Below, piece by piece: positions 42,298 through 51,074 of a stretch of 64,000 bases of DNA. The stretch covers positions 124,001-188,000 of the forward strand of contig RZUM01000001.1 of assembly GCA_004193205.1 (NCBI GenBank), read 5' to 3'. The notes below the pieces were generated by a model. That model ran no database searches. It was not told the origin of the DNA and saw only the letters and a program-made list of their open reading frames with translations. The translations under genes were made by a program, and so were the position numbers. The first letter of the stretch is position 1; each line of letters begins with the position of its first letter. This DNA comes from Gordonia sediminis. GTDB taxonomy: Bacteria; Actinomycetota; Actinomycetes; Mycobacteriales; Mycobacteriaceae.

Positions 42298-42351
42298 TCC
42301 ACCGGGAGAAGTACACGCCGGCACCGGTAGACGTGTCCGTCCCCGCCTGAG
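42298..42351 (+). pseudogene. relic of a second gcoB 3-prime end
   Basis: The 54 bases encode IHREKYTPAPVDVSVPA and a stop. The first 26 bases are identical to gcoB 40788-40813, and the next four differ at one base. The tail then diverges but still ends V-P-A-stop like gcoB. No other gcoB sequence is present upstream. It is either the remnant of a diverged gcoB copy lost by deletion or the far repeat of an insertion at the gcoB end. Confidence 0.8.
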
Positions 42352-42471
42352 GGGGGTCGGTGGAGGGCGGTGCGAGAGCCAGTCAGCGGCGGCCCAGATC
42401 CCGACGAGTGTCTTCCCGTACGGGCCGTCCCCTCGGAGAATCGTCGTCTGACCTGCCACCACCTTCTTGCC

Positions 42472-42493
42472 GTTATATCGGTTCCGATATAAC
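42472..42493 (+). promoter_or_regulatory. palindromic operator and -10 box of higBA
   Basis: GTTATATCGG (42472-42481) and CCGATATAAC (42484-42493) form a perfect 10-bp inverted repeat with a 2-base centre. The right arm contains TATAAC, a good -10 box, 9 bases before the GTG start of higB. Binding by HigA would block the promoter, the usual autoregulation of such pairs. A -35 at TTCTTG (42465-42470) fits a 17-base spacer. Confidence 0.82.
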
Positions 42494-42502
42494 CTGGATG
42501 CC

Positions 42503-42859
42503 GTGCCCGAGGAGAGCGAGGTCGTATGGGTGGGAACATCCCTGGACGACCTCCGTCGCTTTCCAACTGACGCGAAACATGACTGTGGATTCCAGATAGA
42601 ACAGGTCCAGCGAGGGGAAGACCCCGACGACTGGAAACCTATGACGTCGGTCGGCACCGGTTGTCGAGAGATCCGAGTAAAGACCGGAGACGGGATTTAC
42701 CGCATCATGTACGTGACCAAGTTCGACGACCGAATCTACGTACTTCATTCGTTCGTCAAGAAGAGCCAGCGGACTTCTCAGGCGGATATCGAGACGGGCA
42801 AGCGGCGGTACAAGATGGCGCAGCAGATCGCCAAGGATAGAAGGCAGGAAACAGCATGA
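42503..42859 (+). CDS. higB: HigB-type (RelE superfamily, Gp49-like) toxin
   Basis: A 118-residue toxin of the phage-derived Gp49/HigB group, ribosome-dependent mRNA nucleases. The core reads KPMTSVGTGCREIRVKTGDG, YRIMYVTKFDDRIYVLHSF and VKKSQRTSQADIETGKRRYK, the standard strands and the K-K-x-x-x-T/S signature. GTG 42503 lies 9 bases after the -10 box with no room for a ribosome-binding site, so the message is probably leaderless. The stop overlaps the higA start by 4 bases (ATGA). The key residues appear intact, so it should be active. Confidence 0.88.
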   Translation: MPEESEVVWVGTSLDDLRRFPTDAKHDCGFQIEQVQRGEDPDDWKPMTSVGTGCREIRVKTGDGIYRIMYVTKFDDRIYVLHSFVKKSQRTSQADIETGKRRYKMAQQIAKDRRQETA

Positions 42860-43173
42860 GCGTCTGGGACGACATCGCGGACACCACCGAAGAGGCGGAG
42901 AATCTCAAGGTGCGTGCTCAGTTCATGCGTGCGATCCGCGCTCAGATCGAGAAGTTCGGGTGGTCCCAGTCCGTCGCGGCGACGAATCTGGGGCTCACCC
43001 AACCCCGTGTATCCTCGCTGTTCCGAGGCAAGATCAGCGAGTTCAGCCTCGACGCACTGGTCACCATTGGGGCAAAGGTGGGAGTGCACGCGACCGTGGA
43101 GACCGACCCGCCCGCGGGGAACGACACCGAGGGCGGGAAGCTCGATGGCGCTCCCAGTCTGACTCCCTGCTAG
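42856..43173 (+). CDS. higA: HigA-type XRE antitoxin
   Basis: A 105-residue Cro/C1 helix-turn-helix protein. The DNA-binding part is WSQSVAATNLGLTQPRVSSL followed by FRGKISEFSLDALVTIGAKVG, typical of HigA antitoxins paired with Gp49-like toxins. The amino-terminal stretch SVWDDIADTTEEAENLKVRA probably contacts the toxin. ATG 42856 overlaps the higB stop by 4 bases. The toxin-first order is normal for this family. It should bind the palindrome at 42472-42493. Confidence 0.9.
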   Translation: MSVWDDIADTTEEAENLKVRAQFMRAIRAQIEKFGWSQSVAATNLGLTQPRVSSLFRGKISEFSLDALVTIGAKVGVHATVETDPPAGNDTEGGKLDGAPSLTPC

Positions 43174-43245
43174 TGGCGCGCCTCGGAAATAGGTGACTCG
43201 CCTCCGGCGTCCGGGATGGCGCCTGATCGCCGCCACAGATACGAG

Positions 43246-43278
43246 GAGGCCCCGACCTGCGATGCAGGTCAGGGCCTC
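43246..43278 (-). terminator. terminator after tRNA-Pro
   Basis: GAGGCCC-C-GACCTGC pairs with GCAGGTC-A-GGGCCTC around a 3-base loop, with one mismatch in a 15-bp stem. It lies 21 bases past the 3-prime end of the tRNA on the minus strand and also faces the end of higA. Confidence 0.88.
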
Positions 43279-43299
43279 TTCTGCTATCTCAACCTAGCG

Positions 43300-43373
<74 letters not shown>

Positions 43374-43597
43374 TGTGCAACCTGCGATAGCTTACCCCCC
43401 GGACCCACGTGACACTAAATCGCCTGGTCAGGACCCAGTTCAGGCCGATCGACCGTGGTGCGGTGTGGGACGTTGGACCCCAATTCCCAGCGTAGTAGGC
43501 CGTTGTGTCGCATTCGGATGTCCGCAGATCGATACTCGAAATGCACCATCTCACACGCTCGTACCATTTCGACCTCTTCACGAAAGGACGACTTCTC

Positions 43598-44017
43598 ATG
43601 AGCGACATCGACACGCAGGCCGAGGCCGGCGCCAAGGAGGGCTTCGCATTCGGCATCTCGATCGTGGCGGCCGCCCTGTTGTTCGTCGCCGGTCTGGTCG
43701 CGGTCTTCGAGGGCATCTCCGCACTGGCCAACGACGACCTCTTCGTCGTCGGCAAGGACTACATCTATCAGTTCGATCTCACGACGTGGGGATGGATTCA
43801 TCTCATCCTCGGCATCATCGCGATCCTCGTCGCGGGTGGTCTCGCCGTCGGCGCGGACTGGGCGCGGATCTCGGCGATCATCATCGCGTCGCTGTCGATC
43901 ATCGCCCAGTTCCTGTGGATGCCGTGGTACCCGCTCTGGGCCATCATGATCATCGTGCTCGACCTGATCGTCATCTGGGCCGTCGCCACGTGGAAGCCCT
44001 CGCGAGGCGACTTCTGA
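43598..44017 (+). CDS. four-helix DUF7144-type membrane protein, paralogue 2
   Basis: A 139-residue protein with the same four-helix layout as the one at 36158-36559. Shared signatures are GISALANDDLFVVGKDY, TWGWIHLILGIIAIL and IIIASLSIIAQFLWMPWYP. GAAAGG lies upstream of ATG 43598. The amino terminus SDIDTQAEAGAKEGFAFGIS is more acidic than in the first copy. The function is unknown. The two copies bracket the gco and toxin-antitoxin region, but they are too diverged to be a recent duplication. Confidence 0.86.
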   Translation: MSDIDTQAEAGAKEGFAFGISIVAAALLFVAGLVAVFEGISALANDDLFVVGKDYIYQFDLTTWGWIHLILGIIAILVAGGLAVGADWARISAIIIASLSIIAQFLWMPWYPLWAIMIIVLDLIVIWAVATWKPSRGDF

Positions 44018-44038
44018 ACTGAGCACCCATCCGCCACT

Positions 44039-44091
44039 CGGGCGGCTCCGAATCGCTGGCACCTGTACATCGGAGCGAACGGAGCCGCCCG
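44039..44091 (+). promoter_or_regulatory. hairpin sequestering the lipocalin ribosome-binding site
   Basis: CGGGCGGCTCCG (44039-44050) is a perfect inverted repeat of CGGAGCCGCCCG (44080-44091), with a 29-base loop. The right arm contains the GGAG ribosome-binding site of the lipocalin gene, and the hairpin ends one base before its ATG. It may end the upstream gene, block translation, or both. Confidence 0.6.
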
Positions 44092-44092
44092 C

Positions 44093-44719
44093 ATGCGTCA
44101 TACCCGCACGACCCGTCCACTGATCACCGTTCTCGTGGCCCTCGCCGCCGCGCTCGCCACACTGTTCGCCACGGCCGCCCCGGCATCGGCCGCACCTCTC
44201 GCACCGGTACCCAGACTCGACGTCGACCGCTACCTGGGCACCTGGTGGCAGCTCGCGACGGTCCCGTCGTTCTTCGGGGTGCGCTGCGCCAAGGACACCT
44301 CCGCGACCTACACCCGCATCGACGACACGACGATCGGCGTCCACAACCGGTGCACCTCCCCGACGGGGCAGCGCGACGGCATCAAGGGCAAGGCCATCGT
44401 CCTCGACCCGGTGACCAATGCACAGCTCGCGGTCAAGTTCCCGTTCGTCCCGAACACTCTGGACTCCGGCAACACGCCGAACTACATCGTCGCCTGGCTG
44501 CAGGACGGTGACAGCCCGACCGCGCCATACAAGTACGCGATCGTCGGAGATCCCACCCGATTCTCGGGATTCCTGCTCTCCCGCGACAAGACGGTGTCGA
44601 ACGCCGAGCTGCGTCGGCTGCGCGGGAAGGTGGAGTCGGTGGGTTACAACGCCTGCACCTTCCTCATCTCCCCGACGACGGGTGGTCGCTCCGACTATTC
44701 ACCGCTCTGCACGGTCTGA
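44093..44719 (+). CDS. secreted lipocalin family protein
   Basis: A 208-residue exported protein. The signal peptide runs to about residue 33 (ATAAPASAAP). The mature protein begins with the lipocalin signature DRYLGTWWQLATVPSFF, which holds the GxW core, and ends with the matching VESVGYNACTFLIS. Cysteines at VRCAKD, HNRCTS, NACTF and PLCTV can form two disulfides. It resembles the Blc group, which binds fatty acids or lysolipids. A GGAG site lies eight bases before ATG 44093, buried in a hairpin. The ligand is unknown. Confidence 0.88.
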   Translation: MRHTRTTRPLITVLVALAAALATLFATAAPASAAPLAPVPRLDVDRYLGTWWQLATVPSFFGVRCAKDTSATYTRIDDTTIGVHNRCTSPTGQRDGIKGKAIVLDPVTNAQLAVKFPFVPNTLDSGNTPNYIVAWLQDGDSPTAPYKYAIVGDPTRFSGFLLSRDKTVSNAELRRLRGKVESVGYNACTFLISPTTGGRSDYSPLCTV

Positions 44720-44722
44720 CGG

Positions 44723-46081
44723 TCAGCGACGAGCCCGCGACGCATACTCCCGAAGGAAGGACGCCTCGGCGATCGCCATGTTCTCGATCTCGCTCGGGTC
44801 GACGCTCTCGTTGGGTGCGTGGATGAGGCATTGCGGTTCCTCGACGCCGAGCAGCATGATCTCGGCCTCGGGGAAGGTGTCGGCGAAGACGTTGCACAGC
44901 GGGATCGACCCGCCCTGCCCCATCAGCAGTACGTCGTCGGTGCGGTAGGCGCCCTTCATCGCGGCGATCATCGAGTCGTACGCCGGTCCCTCGGTGGAGC
45001 CGACGAAGGGTGAGCCGATCGACTCCCGCTCGAAGGACACCTTCACGTTCCACGGTGCGGCCGCGCTCAGATGGTCGATGAGGAGGTCCTGGGCGACCTT
45101 GGAGTCCATGCCCGGGGGCACCCGCAGGCTGACCCGGGCCCGTGCCCGCGGCACCACCGCCGACGAGGACCCGACGACAGGAGGACAGTCCATACCGAGG
45201 ACCGTGACCGCCGGGCGCGCCCACACCCGGTCGGCCACGCCACCCGAACCGATGAGGTCGACCCCGTCGAGCACGGTGGCGTCCGTGCGGAACACCTCCG
45301 CCGGGTAGTCGACACCGTCGAAGGTCGTCGAGGCGTCGAGTCCGTCGATGGTGGTGTTGCCCTTCGCGTCGCGCATCGAGGCGAGCATGACGATCAACGC
45401 GGCCAGCGCGTCGGGTGCGGCGCCACCGAACATGCCCGAGTGCATGGCCGAGCCGAGGGTCTCCACCGAGACCACGACGTTGGCGATGCCGCGCAGGCTC
45501 TTGGTCAGGCTCGGTCGGCCGACGGCGAAGTTGCCGGTGTCGACGACGAGGATCGCGTCCGCGCGTACGAGGTCGGGGTTGCGGGGCACGAAGTCCTCGA
45601 TCCCGCCGGTGCCCTGTTCCTCGGAGCCTTCGCCGATGATCTTGACGTTGACGGGGATGTCGCCGTCGAGGGCCCGCAGGGCCGCGAGATGCACCGCGAT
45701 GTTCCCCTTGCAGTCCGCGGCCCCGCGCCCGTACCAGCGGCCGTTGCGTTCGGTCAGGGCCCACACCGGCGAGTCCCACTCGTCCTCTCCCAGTGGGGGT
45801 TGCACGTCGTGGTGGAAGTACAGCAGCACCGTCGGCGCGTCGTCGGGCCCGTCGAGGTGGCCGGTCACGGCCTTACTACCGTCGGAGGTCTCGTTCGCCG
45901 CGACATCGTCGAATCCGAGTGATGTGAACGCCTCGAGTAGCCAGTCGACCATCTTGTCGCACTCCTCGGGTGGCGACACCTCGGGATTGTGCACCGACTG
46001 GAAGGAGACCATCTCGGCCAGCTCCGACTGCGCCTGCGGCATCAGTCCCTGTACTCGTTCGCGTAGCGCATCGTCGGTCAT
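44723..46081 (-). CDS. M20 family dipeptidase/metallopeptidase
   Basis: A 452-residue zinc peptidase. LLYFHHDVQPPLGED holds the first His, GRGAADCKGNIAVHLAALRA the bridging Asp region, and IIGEGSEEQGTGG the catalytic Glu and ligand. VVDTGNFAVGRPSLTKSLRG follows. Relatives act on dipeptides such as Cys-Gly or N-acyl amino acids; the exact substrate is not visible. ATG 46081 is used because GGGAG lies upstream. It faces the lipocalin gene across 3 bases with no terminator between. Confidence 0.9.
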   Translation of the reverse strand: MTDDALRERVQGLMPQAQSELAEMVSFQSVHNPEVSPPEECDKMVDWLLEAFTSLGFDDVAANETSDGSKAVTGHLDGPDDAPTVLLYFHHDVQPPLGEDEWDSPVWALTERNGRWYGRGAADCKGNIAVHLAALRALDGDIPVNVKIIGEGSEEQGTGGIEDFVPRNPDLVRADAILVVDTGNFAVGRPSLTKSLRGIANVVVSVETLGSAMHSGMFGGAAPDALAALIVMLASMRDAKGNTTIDGLDASTTFDGVDYPAEVFRTDATVLDGVDLIGSGGVADRVWARPAVTVLGMDCPPVVGSSSAVVPRARARVSLRVPPGMDSKVAQDLLIDHLSAAAPWNVKVSFERESIGSPFVGSTEGPAYDSMIAAMKGAYRTDDVLLMGQGGSIPLCNVFADTFPEAEIMLLGVEEPQCLIHAPNESVDPSEIENMAIAEASFLREYASRARR

Positions 46082-46263
46082 CGGCGGCTCCCATCTCTGA
46101 TTGTCTCCGCTCAAGCCTGTCACGACTTGGCCCGCTCATGTGCGGTCTGTGCGTGACGGACCGCCGACATCCCAGTTCATCCGACGCGGATGATGTGCTC
46201 GGCGACGATCTCCGGCACCCTCGCATGTATCGACACCCATCGCGACGAGGCGGCGTGAACCCA

Positions 46264-46473
46264 ATGGATCGCTTCGAATACGAGTTCGTCATCGACGGAG
46301 AACTCTCCGAGCGGGTGCTGTCGTGCTTCCCGGAACTCGTCGTCAGCATCGACCGGCAGCACACCTCGACGCGGCTGTCGGGCGAGCTGCCCGACGAGGC
46401 GGCCGCGCGGGGGATCATCGCCCGCCTCGATGATCTCGGCCTGACGCTTCGCGAATTCCGTCGCCTGACCTGA
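46264..46473 (+). CDS. small conserved hypothetical protein beside LuxR-type regulator
   Basis: A 69-residue acidic protein starting MDRFEYEFVIDGELSERVLS. LVVSIDRQHTSTRLSGELPD and ARGIIARLDDLGLTLREFRR predict a compact ferredoxin-like alpha-beta fold. No function is known; similar small proteins sit next to regulators in Mycobacteriales. GTG 46255 is an alternative start with a closer GAGG site. It converges on the large regulator gene with 20 bases between the stops, which suggests a stable pair but not necessarily joint function. Confidence 0.7.
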   Translation: MDRFEYEFVIDGELSERVLSCFPELVVSIDRQHTSTRLSGELPDEAAARGIIARLDDLGLTLREFRRLT

Positions 46474-46493
46474 CCGCCCAGACTTCTTCGGGC

Positions 46494-49190
46494 TCAAATC
46501 AATCCGGCGCTCCGAGCCGCCGCGACGGCATCCCGGCGGGTACCCACACCGAGTTTGCGATAGATGGCGCGCAGGTGGGTCTTGACCGTGTTGACCGAGA
46601 CCGACAGGATCTCGGCCATCTCTTCCGCGGTGCGACCCGCCGGCATATAGCTCAGCACCCGCATCTCCGACGGGGTCAGATGTACCTCGTCGGGACCGCT
46701 TCGATCCCGTGACAACCGGCGGACATGCTCGGCGAAATCGTCGAGGTAGCCGAAGGTTCCGCTGTGCCGGGCCAGAGCGTCGGCGATTGCCCGCCCGCCC
46801 TCGAGGAAGGGTGCGACCAGCCGCATCGGCTCGGCGACCGACAATGCGGTCTCCAGACCCCGGTGACAGGCGTGCTCGTCGTCGAGCGCCACCCCGATGT
46901 AGGCATCGAGCACACCGACGGACACCTCCGTCACCGGATGCATGCGGTCCGTGCTGCCCAGCATGGGAGCGAGAATCGTTCGGGCACTCTCGAACCGACC
47001 CTGTACGCACCGCGCGACCACGGTCGCCAGCGTCGTTTCCGGCTGCGGACCCGAGGCATGCTCGGCGGTCTCGACCAGGTCGAATATCCGGTCGGGATGT
47101 CCGACCGTCGCACACATGTGGGCAACACGCGGCAGCAGAACCGACGACCGTGCCGGCCCCAGGTCCGGTCCCGCCGTCGCCAGCATCGTCGCCAGGACAC
47201 GCCGGGCGCGATCGGCGACCATGGCGCGATGATCGTTCTCGCGGAACCGCGCGACCAGCATGAGGAGTTCCGTGCGCAGATCAGCGGCACCGACCTGTCC
47301 GCCCGGGCTCGATCCCCATGCGAGCCCGCCGTCGGAGAGCGGCGGATCGTACGGTTCGCCCATCAGGTACTGCGCGTAGGCGATTTTCGCCCGGCATCGG
47401 GCGACGGTGTGGCGTGTGATCGGCCCCGTCGTGCCGGCCAGCGCGATCGCCGACCGCGAGTACCTGAGCATCACAAGGTTGTCACCGCGCTGACCGGATG
47501 CGGCTGCCCTGCGCTCCAGGATCCGCGCCCGCAACAGGTCCTGTGCGGATGTCTCCGCGATCGCGATCGCCGAGGTCAGCACGGTCTCCGCCCGATCCAA
47601 CTCACCGCGACCGATGAATGTCGATCCGATGGTCATGAGGGCCAGCGCGCGCATGGCCGGTGCCGCGCCCGGCGGGGGCGACACCACCGAACGGATCAGC
47701 GCGTCGAGATCCCGGATCGGCCGGTACGCCGCCAGTCGTAGCAGCAGAATCCGATACAGCAACCCGACATCGTCAGTTTCCGAAACCAGATCGGTCAGCT
47801 GTGGGGCAGCGATCCCGGCGTTTTCCAGATGAATTGCCGCACAATTGATATCACCGCTTTCTAGCGCGACAAGGGCGCGCAGCAGCATCACGATGGCGGT
47901 ATCGGCCAGGACATGACAACCGTCGTCGAGCATCGGCTCGAAGGTGTCGATCTCCCCGGCGAGGACCATCCCGGCGCCACTGGTCATCAGGGTCGCGGCG
48001 AGGACCGCCGGATCGCCGAACATCAACGCCTGTCGGAGTGCGTCACCGTGACGCTGATGCCGCGATGACCATGCGATCGCTCGTCGATACGCGCCGTCGA
48101 CCGCACCGGGGCCGCTGCGGCGCAACTCTGCGACGAGGTGGACACGGATCAGACCCGGATACGTGTACCGGCCCGCGTCGGGCACCGGGCCGCCCATCGA
48201 TCCGGCAGGCACCACAGGGAATCCGGCACCGACGAGTTCGGTCACCGCAGCCGCGGCGTTCTGGCCACTCACGTGTGTGGCGAGGTCGACATCGAAGTCG
48301 GGTAGCACGGCGGTCGTGGCCGCGAATTCGCGAAGGTGAACCGGCAGTCTCGCGATCATCGCCCCGACGAGAAGGTCGGAAACGGGTTGTGTCGATGCCT
48401 CGAGTTCGGCGAGGGCCTGGGCGACATCGCGTCGACCCGCCAGATGGTCGGCCGCGATGAGTACCAACGTGATCCACCCGCGGGTGAGCTCTCGGACGCG
48501 TGTCACCTGCTCGGACGTCACCTCCGTCCCGGTCGCCCGCAACACCGCCGTCGTCTCGTCGTCGGTCAACGACATCTCGGCCGTCCCGATCCGGGTGAAC
48601 CGACCCTCCGACGCGTAGCGGTGCCACGCGAGCGGGGGATCGTGACGCGCGATCAATACGACCGACACATGTCGGGGTATCGCGTCGAGGAACGTCTGCA
48701 CGCTGTGCATGCTCAGGTGGTCCGAAAGTCCGTGCGCATCATCGATCACGATGACCACCGGTCGATCGATAACGGCCAATTCGCGCTCGACCCAATCGGC
48801 GTCGTCGGGGAACGACAGGTCGTCGCGTCGCCCGGAGAGCGAGGGCCAAGCCATCGCAGCACGGGTGCCCGCGGGGTCTGTCTGTGCCGCGATCTGCGTT
48901 CGTAGGCTGCGCCATATTCCGGCGACACTGTCCGGTCGCGGCACCTGTGTGGTCGCCACGATCGTGTCGTCGAGGGTGGCGAGCCACCGTGCAACCTGAG
49001 TGGTCTTGCCGGTCCCGGCCGGCGCACTGACCAGGACCACGGCCCCGCTCTCATGCCCCGTTCGGCCGCTGGCCGCGTCGAGCAGGTCATTGATCCGACT
49101 CTGACTCGGGAGCTGCACACCCGCGACCGGGCCGACGGCAGGCCCGGCGACCGCAGCGGTTCTCACCTCCCCCCGACCCCGACCTGCCAC
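46494..49190 (-). CDS. large ATP-binding LuxR family regulator (LAL/MalT-like)
   Basis: An 898-residue STAND-type regulator. The Walker A is LVSAPAGTGKTTQ (about residues 54-66) and the Walker B VVIVIDDAH. TPR-like helices fill the middle. A LuxR helix-turn-helix lies at the end (VHLTPSEMRVLSYMPAGRTA, SVSVNTVKTHLRAIYRKLGV). GTG 49190 is chosen because GGGAGGGGAG lies just upstream; an ATG at 49235 has none. Such proteins act as ligand-triggered activators, often for catabolic or lipid genes. The target is unknown. Confidence 0.9.
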   Translation of the reverse strand: MAGRGRGEVRTAAVAGPAVGPVAGVQLPSQSRINDLLDAASGRTGHESGAVVLVSAPAGTGKTTQVARWLATLDDTIVATTQVPRPDSVAGIWRSLRTQIAAQTDPAGTRAAMAWPSLSGRRDDLSFPDDADWVERELAVIDRPVVIVIDDAHGLSDHLSMHSVQTFLDAIPRHVSVVLIARHDPPLAWHRYASEGRFTRIGTAEMSLTDDETTAVLRATGTEVTSEQVTRVRELTRGWITLVLIAADHLAGRRDVAQALAELEASTQPVSDLLVGAMIARLPVHLREFAATTAVLPDFDVDLATHVSGQNAAAAVTELVGAGFPVVPAGSMGGPVPDAGRYTYPGLIRVHLVAELRRSGPGAVDGAYRRAIAWSSRHQRHGDALRQALMFGDPAVLAATLMTSGAGMVLAGEIDTFEPMLDDGCHVLADTAIVMLLRALVALESGDINCAAIHLENAGIAAPQLTDLVSETDDVGLLYRILLLRLAAYRPIRDLDALIRSVVSPPPGAAPAMRALALMTIGSTFIGRGELDRAETVLTSAIAIAETSAQDLLRARILERRAAASGQRGDNLVMLRYSRSAIALAGTTGPITRHTVARCRAKIAYAQYLMGEPYDPPLSDGGLAWGSSPGGQVGAADLRTELLMLVARFRENDHRAMVADRARRVLATMLATAGPDLGPARSSVLLPRVAHMCATVGHPDRIFDLVETAEHASGPQPETTLATVVARCVQGRFESARTILAPMLGSTDRMHPVTEVSVGVLDAYIGVALDDEHACHRGLETALSVAEPMRLVAPFLEGGRAIADALARHSGTFGYLDDFAEHVRRLSRDRSGPDEVHLTPSEMRVLSYMPAGRTAEEMAEILSVSVNTVKTHLRAIYRKLGVGTRRDAVAAARSAGLI

Positions 49191-49296
49191 ACTCTCCCCT
49201 CCCGACGGTTGCCCCAACAGCACGATTGTGCGCATACATCAATGTCGGATGGACGGATTCGCATCCAACCGGGATGAAAGCATCATCGAATCGTTG

Positions 49297-50646
49297 TCAA
49301 CCGAGGTCGTGGACCTCGATTCGGCCGGCGTCGATCGCCGCGAGCATGTTCGTGTGATCGGTGTCGTTCAGGTCCGCGTAGGCCATCGAGAAGTCGGCGA
49401 TCGCGTTCTCGAATTCCTTTCCGGTGCCCAGGAAGTCGGCGATCTCGAAACGGCTCGCGGTCCGGGCGTGCGCCTGCGCGAGGGTGCGGCCGCACAGACG
49501 CGCATAGAGTCTCATCTCCTTGGGGTTCAGGATCTCGATGACGGCCGATCCCTTGCCGTCCTTGAGTTGCCGGACGTAGAGATCGCGCTTGACGCCGCTT
49601 TCGTCATCGCCCGTTGTCCACCCGAGGAAAACGTCACTCGCCGCCTGCAGCAGCCGCTGCCCCTCGACGACACGCTGCCCCTCGTTGGGGTACTCCGCGG
49701 TGGGTATGTGATCGGCGAGGACGGATCGTTGCGCCTCCTTGAGTTGCAGGAACAGCCGATCGTCGGTGCCCTTGCCCTGTAGCAGCACGATCCAACAGCG
49801 TGTTCCGACGCTGCCCACGCCCACGACCTTGCGTGCGACGTCGACGAGGGTGAACTGGTCGAACAACGCCTTGATGTAGTCCGGCAGCATCGCACGGAAC
49901 TTGTCGATCCGCTCGGAGACCATCCCCTGGATCTCTTCGGCGCGGTCGTCGGAAACCAACTCGGAGATCGGTACCAGCAGAGGCGGCTCGCTACGGATGT
50001 GCGGATTGCCCTGCTCGTCGAAGACGCACAGCTTGCTCACTTCCCGAATACTGTTGCGGTGACTCGCCTTCTGCAGACCCTTGACCGCACGCTGCTCGGT
50101 CGAGCTGTCCAGCTTCGATCCGATGATCGCCAGCATGTCCTCGACTGCGACGCCCTCGTACCAGCAGTCCATGGTCGACTGAGTCACGCTCTTCAGCATC
50201 CACTTCTGATATGACCTCGCGGCCTCGCGCGCATTCTTGCGCGACGACTCGGCATCGAAGCCGTTACCCCGACTTGCCACCACCATACTGGCGGCCAATC
50301 GCTTCACGTCCCACTCGAACGGCCCTGCGCTCGTCTCGTCGAAGTCGTTGACGTCGAAGACCATCCGACGCTCCGGCGTGTAGAAGACCCCGAAATTGCT
50401 CAGATGGGCGTCCCCGCAGATCTGGGTCAGCACGCCCGAGTTCGGAGTCGCGGCGAGATCGGCGGCCATCACCGCCGCCGCTCCGCGATAGAACGTGAAG
50501 GGCGTCGCAGCCATCCGCGCATTGCGGACCGGGACCAGCTCCGGCACCCTGGACTTCGCCTGGTCGGCCAGAATGTCCAGCGGGTCGCGCCGCTTTCGCG
50601 GGTCCACACACTGTGCCAGATCGGTCATGGTCGCCGCGGCCATCAT
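49297..50646 (-). CDS. DUF2252 family protein, kinase-like fold
   Basis: A 449-residue protein. FTFYRGAAAVMAADLA, then ICGDAHLSNFG and DVNDFDETSAGPFEWDVKRL are the DUF2252 signatures and mirror the HxDxxxxN and metal motifs of aminoglycoside-type kinases. RTLAQAHARTASRFEIADFL lies near the end. It may phosphorylate a small molecule, but no substrate has been shown for the family. ATG 50646 starts it. It lies alone, 60-107 bases from the neighbouring regulator gene, and is convergent with nothing nearby. Confidence 0.88.
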   Translation of the reverse strand: MMAAATMTDLAQCVDPRKRRDPLDILADQAKSRVPELVPVRNARMAATPFTFYRGAAAVMAADLAATPNSGVLTQICGDAHLSNFGVFYTPERRMVFDVNDFDETSAGPFEWDVKRLAASMVVASRGNGFDAESSRKNAREAARSYQKWMLKSVTQSTMDCWYEGVAVEDMLAIIGSKLDSSTEQRAVKGLQKASHRNSIREVSKLCVFDEQGNPHIRSEPPLLVPISELVSDDRAEEIQGMVSERIDKFRAMLPDYIKALFDQFTLVDVARKVVGVGSVGTRCWIVLLQGKGTDDRLFLQLKEAQRSVLADHIPTAEYPNEGQRVVEGQRLLQAASDVFLGWTTGDDESGVKRDLYVRQLKDGKGSAVIEILNPKEMRLYARLCGRTLAQAHARTASRFEIADFLGTGKEFENAIADFSMAYADLNDTDHTNMLAAIDAGRIEVHDLG

Positions 50647-50812
50647 CGCCTCCTACAAATGCTGAGACGGACCCACGGAATCGCTACACCAGTGGTGCTG
50701 TCCCGGGGGCACGTCGAATGGTCTTCGATGGGAAATTCTCCCACCTCATCCGGCCATTCGGTAGCGAATCGGCCCGCGAGCATGCCGGGTCGGCGAGCAC
50801 GCCGGGCTCTGC

Positions 50813-50995
50813 TCAGGCGCAGTCGCGCCGGCGCAGGTTCAGGACGACGAGTTCGTCGTGGATCCGCTCGCTGTCGGGTCCGAAACCGAAGGGCACACGG
50901 TTGAGGTCGGTGGTACGTCGGTCTGCGCGGTACACCATCACCACGGCGGGCGCGACGATGGCGATCAAGAGGGTTAGCAAGATGATGGTGTTCAT
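50813..50995 (-). CDS. small single-pass membrane protein
   Basis: A 60-residue frame starting MNTIILLTLLIAIVAPAVVM, one membrane helix, then a polar tail VYRADRRTTDLNRVPFGFGP with Arg-rich ends. No ribosome-binding site is evident before ATG 50995. It is divergent from the GlxA-type regulator across 79 bases. Support is codon position bias and the clean membrane-helix-plus-tail layout; homology is not recognised. It might be a target of the neighbouring regulator. Confidence 0.5.
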   Translation of the reverse strand: MNTIILLTLLIAIVAPAVVMVYRADRRTTDLNRVPFGFGPDSERIHDELVVLNLRRRDCA

Positions 50996-51074
50996 GACTG
51001 AAACTATTCGCTCAATAAGATCCCGCCACCAGTGGCTTGAATGACATCCTTCGAAAATTTTCTGCCATACTGGG

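Noticed and set aside
42234-42351. Short plus-strand frame from ATG 42234 ending in the gcoB-like tail
   Set aside because: The upstream part has no resemblance to gcoB and no ribosome-binding site; it looks like a chance fusion to the relic.
42295-42657. Minus-strand reading frame with protein-like text (AGQTTILRGDG)
   Set aside because: It overlaps the higBA operator and the start of higB, has no ribosome-binding site and no recognisable family.
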